Positions 5,040-13,405 are shown, numbered from the stretch's first letter. The stretch is 37,035 bases of DNA from Pseudomonadota bacterium (GCA_023419315.1 JAEZYE010000011.1:1-37035), one strand, 5' to 3'. Notes: generated by a model not told the origin, from the sequence alone. Numbers and translations: made by a program.

Positions 5040-8000
5040 TTAGAAGTCGTAGCGGATGGTGAAACGTGCCGAACGCGGCGTCTGGTAGTTCACGTCGTTC
5101 AGGTAGTCGGCGCTGATGACATCACGCGACGCTTCCTTGAACTCGTTGTACTCGGTCACTTCATCGTTGTTGAAGACGTTGAAGATATCGATCTTGAACT
5201 TCAGCTTGTTGTCAGCCCAGTTCGGGGCATACAGCACACCCAGGTCGGCACTCCAAGTCCACGGCGTACGACCCTCATTGCCACGGTGACCCAGTTCACG
5301 CTCACCGGCGCTGTTGAGGCAGTAGAAGGTGGAACCGCTGTAAGCCGCCAGCGTGCCACGGTCTGCGCCGATGCTCGGATCTTCCAGGTCGATGTAGCCC
5401 TGGCAGCTGACCGGACGGCCCGACTGCGCCAGGAAGTTGCCGCTCATCGCCCACTCTTCGTTGAAGCGGTATACACCGAACAGCTTCAGCACGTGAGTGC
5501 GATCGTTCGGCAGCGGACCCTGCGAGCCGGCCATGAACAGCGCGTGGTCGAAGTCCTGCGTCAGGCCCGGATCTTCCTGTTCCAGCGTCGAGTTCACGTA
5601 GCCTTCGATGTTGCCGCGACTCTTGGAGAACGTATACGAACCCTGGAATTGGAACTTGTCACCCGCGCGTTCCCAGAACAGTTCCAGGCCGGTGTAGGTG
5701 CGCTTGTACTTCGGCAGGCCGAAGTAGGACGCCGGCACGGTGACCAGTTCGACTTCGCCATCACCATTGGTGTCGACGTTGATGGAGATGTCTTCACCCG
5801 GGTTGATGATGTAGCAGCTCGGCACGGAGCTCGGATCGAAATCGTCCAGGCCCTGATCCTCGGCCCAGTCGATGAACGGCTGGCGCACGCAGGTGTCGTC
5901 CATGCCCGACTTCACTTCGCGGCGGATGACGCGAGCACCCAGGCTCCACGCATCATTCAACTGCAGCTGCGTACCCAGAATGAACTCGTCCTGGTACATC
6001 GGCGACAGATTCTGCGAAGCGACGGACGCCGGATTCGGGGCCTCATCGCTGCCGTTGAGAGCCGACGGACCGATCTGGGCACCCAGACCCACCGGCAGAC
6101 CGGTGGCCGGGTCATAACCCAGCGTACCCGTCGGCAGGTAGTAGAAGTTGATCAGAGTCGATTCCGTGCCGGTGGCGCGAATGCTCGAGTTGGTCGCAAT
6201 CGGAATGTAGTAACGGCCGGCGTTACCGAAGACCTTGAACGTGGAGTCGCCGGCGACGTCCCACGAGAAGCCCAGACGCGGGGCCAGCTCGTAATCGGAC
6301 TCGGCCCAGGAAATGCCGTCACCGTTCTTGCTGTTGAACTTCTCCCAGCGCAGGCCCAGGTAGCCCATGAAGTTGTCGGTAATCTGCCAGCTGTCTTCCA
6401 GGTAGGCTGCCGAGTTCACGTTCTCGAAGGACGAAGTGCCGGTCCGCAGAAGGCGCGAGCGGGCGTAGCGGCTGCCCGGAGCGACAAGCTGGCCGTTCAC
6501 CGTGCGGCCCGGCTGGCCCGCGTAGGCGCCGGTGGCGATGGAACCCGCACCGACGGTGTAGTACGCCCAGTTGATACCACCCGTGTACGTCTGGCCCAGA
6601 TGGCTTGACTTATAGGTGTCATGGTCGTAACCGAAGCGAATCTTGTGATCACCCACCTGCCACTCGGCATCAAGGCGATAGGCCTGGCGCTCATCTTCAT
6701 CCGGATCGCCGTCGACGGCGCTGATTACGTTCTGAGCCGGGTTGAAGCAGCCGATATTCGTTGTGGTGGTCGTGGTGGTGCCCCAGTCATACGCCCACGG
6801 GCATTCGAATCCATCCAGATTTCGCGGCAGGCGATTGTCAATGCTGTTGCGCAGATAACCGTACTGGCCTGATACCGTGAAGTTGCTCGACCAATAGCCG
6901 GTGTACTTCAGGATGCCGACTTCACCGCCATTCTCGATTTCGTACTCACCGACCTTGTTCACATGACGACCGGCGTTGTATTCACCGTCATTGTCATAGG
7001 TGGTGTACTTTTCCTTGGAGGTGTTCTCGATGCCGGTGAATTCCAGCACGTGGTTGTCGGTGATGTACCAGTCCAACTTCACCAGGCCCTGCGGGCTGGT
7101 GTTGGAGACGTGCTCGCTGGTTTCTTCGCCGTAGGTGTCGGTCGAGTCATCACGACCTTCCACCATTGCGAAGAAGAACAGGCGGTCCTTGATGATCGGG
7201 CCGCTGGCATAGGCCGAGTACGTCAGGAAGTTGCCTTCGTTCTCGCTGCGGAAGACCGAGTAACGGTCGCCGGCCGAGATCGACTCCGAATCACGGGTCA
7301 CGACGTTCTTGCCGTGCTTGCGCGCCCAGTCGGGTTCCCATTCAACGCCGCCACCGAAGTGCCATTCGTTCGAACCGCGCTTGGTCACCAGGTTGATCAC
7401 GCCACCCAGCGAACGACCGAATTCGGCGCCATAGCCGCCGGTCTTGACCTGCTGCTGCGCGATGGCCTGGAACGGCAGATCGGCGAACGAAAGCATGTTG
7501 CGCATGTTCGTCACGTCAAAGCCGTTGATGTAGTAGCCGTTTTCAGCGACCGACGAGCCACCGAATGAGGCCAGGTTGCCGAAGCCGGAGTCACCCTTCA
7601 CGGTGCCCGGAGCCAGCAGGGCGATGGAGGTGATGTCGTTGTTCACCGGCAGCGCGGCGATCTGCTCGGCCGTGAAGACGGTGGTGGATTCGACCGACGA
7701 CACGTCGATCGGGTTGATGGCGGCACTACCCACCACGGTCACGGCGTCCAGATTGGTGGCGCTGCCACCCGCGGCCGGCGTGAAGCTGACCTGCGTACCC
7801 GTGCCCACCTTGACGAGCACTTCGCGCGACACGCCACCCGACGTGACGCGATAGCGGCCCGGGGCCAGCTGCGGGAAGGTGAAGTTGCCGGCGGAATCGG
7901 CCGTGATCTGGCGCGACAGACCGGTTTCCAGATTGTCGATGGTGACCTGGGCGCTGTTTTCAACGTGTCCGAAAATCGAACCAACGGCGCTCTGGGCCTG

Positions 8001-8093
8001 GACACCGCCCACGAAGCAGATGCTGAGTGCAACGCTCAGTGCGGTACGTTTGATGCCCTTGGACAAGTACCTTGAACCCTTGTGGATAGTCAT
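5040..8093 (-). CDS. TonB-dependent receptor, Oar-like, with carboxypeptidase-type N-terminal domain
   Basis: A 1017-residue outer-membrane receptor. It has a Sec signal peptide (TALSVALSICFVGGVQAQ, about residues 17-34), then a carboxypeptidase-regulatory-like beta domain (NLETGLSRQITADSAGNFTF, then PGRYRVTSGG), a plug domain (YYINGFDVTNMRN, YGAEFGRSLGGVINLVTKRG) and a long barrel ending in RYDF with a terminal Phe, as BAM substrates do. This layout is that of the Oar-like receptors abundant in Lysobacter and Xanthomonas. The substrate is unknown; no transporter or degradation genes lie alongside, so it is an orphan. The frame is open 61 codons further upstream, but ATG 8093 has a GAGAGAG ribosome site and starts directly before the signal peptide. 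Confidence 0.9.
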   Translation of the reverse strand: MTIHKGSRYLSKGIKRTALSVALSICFVGGVQAQSAVGSIFGHVENSAQVTIDNLETGLSRQITADSAGNFTFPQLAPGRYRVTSGGVSREVLVKVGTGTQVSFTPAAGGSATNLDAVTVVGSAAINPIDVSSVESTTVFTAEQIAALPVNNDITSIALLAPGTVKGDSGFGNLASFGGSSVAENGYYINGFDVTNMRNMLSFADLPFQAIAQQQVKTGGYGAEFGRSLGGVINLVTKRGSNEWHFGGGVEWEPDWARKHGKNVVTRDSESISAGDRYSVFRSENEGNFLTYSAYASGPIIKDRLFFFAMVEGRDDSTDTYGEETSEHVSNTSPQGLVKLDWYITDNHVLEFTGIENTSKEKYTTYDNDGEYNAGRHVNKVGEYEIENGGEVGILKYTGYWSSNFTVSGQYGYLRNSIDNRLPRNLDGFECPWAYDWGTTTTTTTNIGCFNPAQNVISAVDGDPDEDERQAYRLDAEWQVGDHKIRFGYDHDTYKSSHLGQTYTGGINWAYYTVGAGSIATGAYAGQPGRTVNGQLVAPGSRYARSRLLRTGTSSFENVNSAAYLEDSWQITDNFMGYLGLRWEKFNSKNGDGISWAESDYELAPRLGFSWDVAGDSTFKVFGNAGRYYIPIATNSSIRATGTESTLINFYYLPTGTLGYDPATGLPVGLGAQIGPSALNGSDEAPNPASVASQNLSPMYQDEFILGTQLQLNDAWSLGARVIRREVKSGMDDTCVRQPFIDWAEDQGLDDFDPSSVPSCYIINPGEDISINVDTNGDGEVELVTVPASYFGLPKYKRTYTGLELFWERAGDKFQFQGSYTFSKSRGNIEGYVNSTLEQEDPGLTQDFDHALFMAGSQGPLPNDRTHVLKLFGVYRFNEEWAMSGNFLAQSGRPVSCQGYIDLEDPSIGADRGTLAAYSGSTFYCLNSAGERELGHRGNEGRTPWTWSADLGVLYAPNWADNKLKFKIDIFNVFNNDEVTEYNEFKEASRDVISADYLNDVNYQTPRSARFTIRYDF

Positions 8094-8150
8094 GTGCTCT
8101 CTCTCGAATTCAAAAAAACGTTCGAAACGCTGGCGTCCCGAACAAATGAA

Positions 8151-8171
8151 CAGACGCCTAATGGGCGTCTG
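8151..8171 (-). promoter_or_regulatory. 5'-UTR stem-loop of the TonB receptor
   Basis: CAGACGCC (8151-8158) and GGCGTCTG (8164-8171) form a perfect 8-bp stem with a 5-base loop, 58 bases upstream of the receptor start. Promoter-like hexamers lie further upstream on the minus strand (TTGATT/TAATTC with 18-bp spacing, and TTGATA with TATCCT). The hairpin is therefore likely to be in the transcript and could control stability or translation. Confidence 0.4.
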
Positions 8172-8276
8172 GTGAACGGAGGATAACGTAACTTTCACGC
8201 TATCAACCGGAATTCGAATTACGCTCTGCGTCGATAAAAAATCAATGAATTCATTTACTTGCGTAATCCACGCCAC

Positions 8277-8863
8277 CCAATAACGCTCTCATTTGAAACT
8301 GAATAGGTGAGTGATTGGTGCGCAGCGCTCGTCTACAGCATTCCAGGCTCTTCTTGGGAGAAAGTTGATCCGCAGGATTTCCATCCCCGATGCATGTGAC
8401 GGTTACAGGCGTAACCAGCACATTCGACGGGATCCAGGTTCGCGGCCAGCGCGACGTTGCAAATGAAACCATCCGGCGCTTTCAGCTGTCCGGATTTCGC
8501 CCGCCCGCCGGATTCCGAGGCCAACGGCGCGGGACATGCAAACGTCGCCAAACGGATGGGCCCGCAGTTAGCGGACTCCGTATTGCACAGGCAGGCCGAC
8601 ACAATCCCCTGCGCTTGAAACGCACTCGCCGGCTGCCCGTTCGCGGCGTTCTCCAGTCCCGCGCCCATGCAATGGCGCTTGCATGGCGGACGACGACGGG
8701 CATGGAGCAGATGCCGCCACGCCTGAGAACGGTGCGTATGGCTTTGCATGCCGGCGGTATGACGTGACGTCGAAGCACCTCCGATGCAGTCGCGCCGTGC
8801 GAAAGGTCGCTCTGGCTGCGCATTGCCATGTCGCGCCCGCAGCAATGGCGCGCCGTGATGACA
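8277..8863. other. Stretch without a supportable gene
   Basis: Several frames of 100-200 codons are open here on both strands, but their translations are Arg/Cys/His-rich with no domain, and none has a good ribosome site. One palindrome stands out, GGTTAC-AGGC-GTAACC at 8401-8416, which could be a regulator site. Otherwise I see nothing in it; it may be decayed coding DNA. Confidence 0.5.
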
Positions 8864-9226
8864 TCAGTCGTGCCGTGACGCTTTCGCGCTCCGACTCGCA
8901 GGACGACGCGTCCACCGACGGCGGCAGTCACGACACGTGCGATGACGAAGTCCTCCACGACCATGCCGTTCCGCGCCGAACAGACCACCGCATTCGCACA
9001 GCAAGCCGGGATGGCTGCGCGCACGCCACAACCTGAGCGAACTCCAAGCCCCCGAAAGCAATGACACGGCGACCAGAAGCCACGGCAGGCCATTCCCTGC
9101 GATGCCCGGCATCCACGAACGGACCGGCCAGGTCTGCGTAGGCGGCAGCGACAGTGCGAACGCCGCCGCCAAGGCGAACAGCGCCGGCAGGAACGCCCGG
9201 ATCACGCGTCCATTCCAGTGATTCAT
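8864..9226 (-). CDS. Small membrane protein with C-terminal zinc ribbon
   Basis: A 120-residue protein starting at ATG 9226 behind a GGGGA ribosome site; a longer upstream opening is non-coding in style. Two hydrophobic segments (AFLPALFALAAAFALSL, residues 11-27, and LPWLLVAVSLLSGAW, 47-61) are joined by a Trp/Pro-containing loop. After WRARSHP comes CECGG...CRDC, with Cys77, Cys79, Cys98 and Cys101, a likely zinc-ribbon knuckle pair on the cytoplasmic side, and a basic tail. Function unknown. It stands alone, divergent from the TetR gene. The coding call rests on the start site, hydrophobic pattern and cysteines. Confidence 0.55.
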   Translation of the reverse strand: MNHWNGRVIRAFLPALFALAAAFALSLPPTQTWPVRSWMPGIAGNGLPWLLVAVSLLSGAWSSLRLWRARSHPGLLCECGGLFGAERHGRGGLRHRTCRDCRRRWTRRPASRSAKASRHD

Positions 9227-9431
9227 GGCTTTTTCCCCGTAGCAATGCGACCGGCGATGGATTTTCCGCAGGCCGGTCTCCCGGGATGCGACAGCCCAGC
9301 AGCCCTGCGATCTGCACAGCCCCGGGGGCTCTCTTGCGTGATGCAGGCCGCGCAATTCCGGCCAATAAAGCCGCAAACGACGTCAAATCGCTCAATCGCT
9401 TCGTGCTTTCGCCGGCTTGCAAAAAAATTGT

Positions 9432-9471
9432 TTGGCAATGTGCCATCTTGTGCTATACCTGAATCAATTCA
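9432..9471 (+). promoter_or_regulatory. Promoter with extended -10 and palindromic operator for tetR
   Basis: TTGGCA (9432-9437) and TATACC (9454-9459) are 16 bases apart, and TG at 9451-9452 makes an extended -10. TGAATCAATTCA (9460-9471; arms TGAAT/ATTCA) covers the expected start point, which suits autoregulation by the TetR-type protein encoded downstream. The leader to the chosen start would be about 125 bases. The rest of 9227-9431 shows no gene. Confidence 0.55.
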
Positions 9472-9591
9472 GTACGAAATTAAACGGATGCGGTCATCAC
9501 TGCCGTCCGGCAGTTGACAAAGCGGGATTGCATCCAGTCGGTTCGCCGCCGGCCCCAGGGGGGGCTTCCAGCCAACAGCATCGGAACGCCA

Positions 9592-10278
9592 GTGAGCAAT
9601 TCGACCGAATACCGCGTGACCCGTCTGGTCAGTCCTACCCCGCTGCTGCGGGGACGTCGCAACATCGAGCTGTGCAAGCGCGGGGAAATGCGCGCCGAAC
9701 GCTTCCTTGACGCCGCCACCGAGGTGTTTGCCGAGAAGGGCTACCAGCACGCCAAGCTGAGCGAAATCGTCGCCCGTGCAGGCGGATCGCTGGCCACGCT
9801 CTACCGGATCTTCGGCGACAAGGAAGGACTGGCCCACGCCATCCTCGAGCGCCGGCTCGACAGCCACGTCGGCATCCTGCGCAACATGAACCTTTCGGGG
9901 ATGTCGCCCGACAAGGCGCTGCGCGAGGTTGCCGTACGCATCGCGGAGTCGATGAGCAAGACCGAGTCGCGCGTGGTGTACCGCATCGTGATTGGTGAAG
10001 GCGAATCCTTCCCGGCATTGCGCGACTGGTTCTTCGAGCAGTCCGTCGCCGAGACGCGCAGCATCCTGACGGCCTATTTCAAGCAGCAGATGGACGCCGG
10101 CCGCCTCAGGCTGAAATCGGCCGAGGCCGCCGCCAACCAGTTCCATATGATGATGTTCGGCAATCTGATCATCCGCGTCGCCAGTGGCTATCTGGAGCGT
10201 GTGGATGCGGAAGACATCAAGGAACAGGCGCTGTTCGCGGTGGATCTGTTCCTGCAAGGCGCACTGCCGCGGGAATGA
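9592..10278 (+). CDS. TetR/AcrR-family transcriptional regulator
   Basis: A regulator of about 228 residues. The N-terminal helix-turn-helix reads MRAERFLDAATEVFAEKGY followed by AKLSEIVARAGGSLATLYRIFG, the classic TetR DNA-binding region. The remainder is a helical ligand/dimerisation domain (from about residue 80) with a C-terminal segment of the TetR_C kind. Start choice is uncertain: GTG 9592 gives a normal pre-HTH arm; a TTG at 9514 would add 26 residues and ATG 9688 would cut close to the HTH. The ligand is unknown. Downstream by 51 bases in the same direction is the FAD oxidoreductase, a possible target. Confidence 0.85.
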   Translation: MSNSTEYRVTRLVSPTPLLRGRRNIELCKRGEMRAERFLDAATEVFAEKGYQHAKLSEIVARAGGSLATLYRIFGDKEGLAHAILERRLDSHVGILRNMNLSGMSPDKALREVAVRIAESMSKTESRVVYRIVIGEGESFPALRDWFFEQSVAETRSILTAYFKQQMDAGRLRLKSAEAAANQFHMMMFGNLIIRVASGYLERVDAEDIKEQALFAVDLFLQGALPRE

Positions 10279-10329
10279 GCCGCGCGAAACGCATCCGCAC
10301 GCCATCGCGCTCCTGATCGCAGGACCGGG

Positions 10330-11550
10330 ATGGATCTGAAGAGCGGTTATCCGTGGTGGGCCGTCAAGAACGGCCTGATGCATGAATTCCCTGCCCTGCA
10401 ATCCGATCTGGATTGCGAGATTGCCGTGCTGGGCGGCGGAATCACCGGCGCCTTGATCGCAGACGAGATGCAGCGCGCCGGTTTCGATGTGACGGTGCTG
10501 GAGCAGCGCGACATCGCGTGGGGCAGCACGGCAGCGAGCACTGCGTTGCTGCAGTACGAAATCGATACCCATCTGATCGACTTGGCCCGTCGCTACGGTG
10601 AAGCCGACGCCGGCCTGGCCTACACCGCCTGCGCCGAGGCCATCGCACAATTGCGTGACGTGACGCGCGGGCTGCGCGATGTCGGCTTTTTCCGCAATGA
10701 CAGCCTCTACGTGGCCAGCCGGTGGCGTGACGCACGCACGTTCGCCGAGGAGCAACAGGCACGCCAGCGATGGGGGCTGGATGTGGCATTTCTCGCCATG
10801 CCCGAAATGCAGCGCGAGTACGGTTTGAGCGTGCCCGCCGCGCTGGTCAGCCGCCAGGCCGCATGCGTGGACCCGTATCGCATGGCGCAACGCCTGTTCC
10901 AGCGCCTGCACAAACAGGGCGCCCGCGTGCACGACCGGACGCGCGTGGACCGCGTGAGCGCAACGCGGCGGCGTGTCGAACTCGTCACCGAGCACGGCCA
11001 CCGTGTGCGGGCGCAGTACCTGATCGTCGCGGGCGGCTACGCATCGCAGGCTTGGCTCAAGCAGAAGGTCGCACGCAATCGCAGCAGCTATGCCTTCATC
11101 ACCGATCCGCTGGATCCGGATGAGCTCGGCTGGTTGAAGCACACCGTGGTATGGGAATCGGCGCGTCCTTATCTCTACATCCGCGCGACACCGGATCACC
11201 GCGTGCTGGTCGGCGGCGAAGATGACGCAATCGATATCCCGGCGCGACGCGACGCACGTGTCATGCGCAAGGCCATGCGGCTGGCGGGCAAGGCGCACGG
11301 CTGGTTTCCGCATCTGCCGCTGCGTCCGGCCTTCGCATGGGCGGGCACGTTCGCCGAAACCGAAGACGGCCTGCCCTTCTTCGGTCCGCATCCGCAGTAC
11401 GGGCCGCGCGTGCACTTCGCGATGGCGTACGGTGGGAACGGGATCACCTACAGCATGATCGGCGCAGGCCTGCTGCGTGCACGCATCGAGCGTCGCCGTC
11501 ATCCGCTCGCACGACTCTTCTCTTTCGAGCGCCTCGATACGCGCCGCTGA
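10330..11550 (+). CDS. FAD-dependent oxidoreductase, DAO family
   Basis: A 406-residue flavoenzyme of the D-amino-acid oxidase/glycine oxidase fold. The N-terminal IAVLGGGITGALIADEMQRAG (residues 31-51) is the Rossmann FAD site, followed by VTVLEQRDIAWGSTAAST (the adenosine-ribose and flavin region). The C-terminal part has WAGTFAETEDGLPFFGPHP and YGGNGITYSMIGAGLL, the second FAD contact typical of the family. The substrate could be an amino acid or amine; GlpD, PuuB and glycine-oxidase relatives share this pattern. It starts at ATG 10330 after AGGA, 51 bases after the TetR gene, perhaps as an operon. No signal peptide, so cytoplasmic. Confidence 0.86.
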   Translation: MDLKSGYPWWAVKNGLMHEFPALQSDLDCEIAVLGGGITGALIADEMQRAGFDVTVLEQRDIAWGSTAASTALLQYEIDTHLIDLARRYGEADAGLAYTACAEAIAQLRDVTRGLRDVGFFRNDSLYVASRWRDARTFAEEQQARQRWGLDVAFLAMPEMQREYGLSVPAALVSRQAACVDPYRMAQRLFQRLHKQGARVHDRTRVDRVSATRRRVELVTEHGHRVRAQYLIVAGGYASQAWLKQKVARNRSSYAFITDPLDPDELGWLKHTVVWESARPYLYIRATPDHRVLVGGEDDAIDIPARRDARVMRKAMRLAGKAHGWFPHLPLRPAFAWAGTFAETEDGLPFFGPHPQYGPRVHFAMAYGGNGITYSMIGAGLLRARIERRRHPLARLFSFERLDTRR

Positions 11551-11617
11551 TTTTTCATTCGTTCGCGACAGCGTTGCAGTTACGTTCCGCGCACATCCTC
11601 AACGCAGGAGAGTGCAC

Positions 11618-12169
11618 ATGCCACGCGGAGACAAATCGGCTTATTCGGACAAGCAGAAGCGCCAGGCCGAACACATCGAAGAAAGCGAGCGCGAACAGGG
11701 ACGTTCCGAAGACGCCGCCGAACGCATCGCCTGGGCCACCGTCAACAAGCAGAGCGGCGGCGGACGGAAATCCGGAAGCGGACGCGGCAAGACCGCCGCG
11801 AAGAAAGGCGCGCGCAAGTCCACGGCAAAGAAGACGGCAAAGAAGGCGACAAGGAAGACCGCGAAGAAGGCAACGAAGAAGGCAACGAAGAAAGCGGCGA
11901 AGAAAACCGCCCGCAAGTCCACCCGAACGGCTGCGAAGAAAACCGCACGCAAATCGCCGGCGAAGAAGGCAGCCAGCAAGACGACGCGGAAGTCGGCCAC
12001 GCGCAAGACGGCAGGCAAGTCGGCAGCAAAGAAGGCCGGCAGGAAGGCAACAAAGAAATCATCGCCACGTAAATCCGCGCGCAAGGCGGCTTCGAAGAAG
12101 GCCGCGAAAAAAGGCGGACGCAAGTCGGCAGCAAAGAAATCCGCCCGGAAATCCGCACGCGCCGGCTGA
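11618..12169 (+). CDS. Histone H1-like Lys/Ala-rich protein
   Basis: A 183-residue basic protein starting at ATG 11618 behind AGGAG. Residues 1-50 form a conserved head (PRGDKSAYSDKQKRQAEHIE, then AERIAWATVNKQSGGG) seen in proteins often labelled plasmid stabilisation protein or KGG-like stress proteins. Residues about 60-183 are almost entirely AAKK/ARKS/KKAT-type repeats, similar to eukaryotic H1 tails and bacterial histone-like tails. It would bind DNA or RNA without sequence preference, in the nucleoid. The tail is built of near-tandem 12-base units, so its length may vary between strains. The plasmid-stabilisation label should not be read as a proven role. Confidence 0.75.
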   Translation: MPRGDKSAYSDKQKRQAEHIEESEREQGRSEDAAERIAWATVNKQSGGGRKSGSGRGKTAAKKGARKSTAKKTAKKATRKTAKKATKKATKKAAKKTARKSTRTAAKKTARKSPAKKAASKTTRKSATRKTAGKSAAKKAGRKATKKSSPRKSARKAASKKAAKKGGRKSAAKKSARKSARAG

Positions 12170-12174
12170 AATGC

Positions 12175-12220
12175 AGAAGGCCCAGTCGTCCGGGGGATGT
12201 CCCGTCGGGCTGGGCCTTCT
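12175..12220 (+). terminator. Terminator after the H1-like gene
   Basis: AGAAGGCCCAG (12175-12185) pairs perfectly with CTGGGCCTTCT (12210-12220), an 11-bp stem with a 24-base partly self-complementary loop. The T content of the right arm gives a weak tail. The symmetry allows it to serve the convergent minus-strand operon ending at 12328 as well. The following 107 bases hold no gene. Confidence 0.7.
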
Positions 12221-12327
12221 TGGCCGGCGATTCCGTTCCGGTCTTTCGATCGGTGGTCACATCCGGCATGCGCAGCTTCGCGCTCCCGGCGCAAACAGCA
12301 TGTGAAATCGCCGCTGCCGTCCGTCGG

Positions 12328-12777
12328 TCAGCCGGGCCACCAGCCCCGACCGGTCATCGCGTAGCGATCGGCCGCGCGTTCGAACGGATTGCGCACGCTG
12401 ACACCGCCGCACAGCAGATAGACCGGGAGGAACAGCGGCCCCAGCACCATGTACTGGAACACGTGCGCGCGCTCGTGATCGCCGAGGCGGATCATCGGGT
12501 GCTCGCAGCGACCGGCGCGATGTTCATACGTGCGGCAGGGGCCGTCGAGATCGACGCCGGTGTGCAGGATGACATTGCCGAAGGTGATCGCCCCGCCCGG
12601 CCCCCACGGCCAGTGATGGAAGACCAGCGCGCACTCGCGCGGACGCCAGTGCGCATGCGCACCGAACATCAGCGCAGCACACCCGGCCACCAGGCCAATC
12701 AACGAATTGGGTGACGTCCACAGCACGCCGGCAGCGCGCAGCAGATGCAGGCCCCAGCGCGATGGCGTCGTCTTCAA
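12328..12777 (-). CDS. Membrane protein with HERAH zincin-like motif
   Basis: A 149-residue protein. The start is taken as TTG 12777, overlapping the pspC stop (TTGA) with GAGGCGGA as ribosome site; the longer frame runs antiphase through pspC and is not real. One hydrophobic segment lies at about residues 24-40 and another at 110-124. Residues 100-109 read DHERAHVFQY, containing HExxH (101-105), with NPFERAADRYA (Glu133) downstream. This HExxH plus distant Glu/Asp arrangement is that of small zincin-like metalloproteases. Family name unknown to me. It is the last gene of the pha operon strand and probably translationally coupled to pspC. Confidence 0.6.
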   Translation of the reverse strand: MKTTPSRWGLHLLRAAGVLWTSPNSLIGLVAGCAALMFGAHAHWRPRECALVFHHWPWGPGGAITFGNVILHTGVDLDGPCRTYEHRAGRCEHPMIRLGDHERAHVFQYMVLGPLFLPVYLLCGGVSVRNPFERAADRYAMTGRGWWPG

Positions 12778-12977
12778 TCCGCCTCGTTGGGGATCAGCAG
12801 CCAGAGGATCAGGTAAACGAGAATCCCCGGAAACGCCGCCGAGGCGATCGAGACGATCACGAACAACGCGCGCACCAGCGTCGCGTTCCAGCCGAACCGA
12901 TGGGCGATGCCGCCCATCACGCCGGCGATCATGCGGTCGTTCAAGGACCGCGCCAATGGCCTGGACACTGCGTTCAT
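12774..12977 (-). CDS. PspC-domain small membrane protein
   Basis: A 67-residue protein starting at ATG 12977 behind an AGGGGAG stretch. It matches the PspC (phage shock protein C) domain: an amphipathic basic N-terminus, LARSLNDRMIAGVMGGIAHRFGW, then a hydrophobic helix (VRALFVIVSIASAAFPGILVYLILWLLIP). PspC proteins sit in the inner membrane and respond to envelope stress; stand-alone short forms like this are common and of unknown action. It lies 40 bases downstream of the DUF5329 gene and overlaps the HERAH-motif gene by four bases. Confidence 0.85.
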   Translation of the reverse strand: MNAVSRPLARSLNDRMIAGVMGGIAHRFGWNATLVRALFVIVSIASAAFPGILVYLILWLLIPNEAD

Positions 12978-13016
12978 CCTGCAAAACTCCCCTCGGTTCC
13001 GGCCGCAGTCTACGCT

Positions 13017-13397
13017 TCAGCGCGCGGTGCCGCCTGAACCACGCAGCGCGTTCAGCCGCGCCATGAACCAGGCGCTGGCGTCGCTGTCAGGTTGGCCGGG
13101 ACAACGCACGCGATACGCCCGGCCACTGATGCTGCTGCGCGACGCCGCGCGTTCGATGAACTGTTCGGCGGTGTCCACCAGATCCCGCTTCAGCAGGTAG
13201 TCGTACTTGCGTTGCAGGTGCGCGCGCGCTTCAGGCGGCTGATGCCATTTGCCGTTGCGCTGGAACTGGCATTGCGACGTGGACAGGCCATCCATCAGTT
13301 CGCGGATTTCGCGGCGCGCCTGCTCCGTCGGCGGTGCCGCCATCGCGGCCAGCGCGGTGGCGCAGGAAAGAACGCACAACAGCAGGCGCGCTTTCAT
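13017..13397 (-). CDS. DUF5329-like secreted protein
   Basis: A small periplasmic protein. The Sec signal LLLCVLSCATALAAMAAPP is followed by TEQARREIRELMDGLSTSQC and NGKWHQPPEARAHLQRKY, the pattern of the DUF5329 family as I recall it, with two later motifs (SSISGRAYRVRCPG, SAWFMARLNALRG). Function unknown. I start at ATG 13397 (about 126 residues); a GTG at 13409, overlapping the phaC stop as GTGA, would add four residues and is also plausible. The overlap puts it in the phaE-phaC operon, so it may be co-expressed with PHB synthesis. Confidence 0.75.
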   Translation of the reverse strand: MKARLLLCVLSCATALAAMAAPPTEQARREIRELMDGLSTSQCQFQRNGKWHQPPEARAHLQRKYDYLLKRDLVDTAEQFIERAASRSSISGRAYRVRCPGQPDSDASAWFMARLNALRGSGGTAR

Positions 13398-13405
13398 CGG
13401 TTCAT

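Noticed and set aside
8333..8845. A 170-codon minus-strand frame in the gene-poor stretch
   Set aside because: Cys/Arg/His-rich translation without a domain, and no ribosome site; a competing plus-strand frame overlaps it and is no better.
9469..11502. A 677-codon open frame on the minus strand
   Set aside because: It lies wholly antisense to the TetR and FAD-oxidoreductase genes, has no domain, and its Arg/His/Ala-rich translation is typical of a high-GC shadow frame.
11641..12294. A 217-codon minus-strand frame opposite the H1-like gene
   Set aside because: It is the mirror of the Lys/Ala repeats (Phe/Ala-rich) and has no ribosome site.
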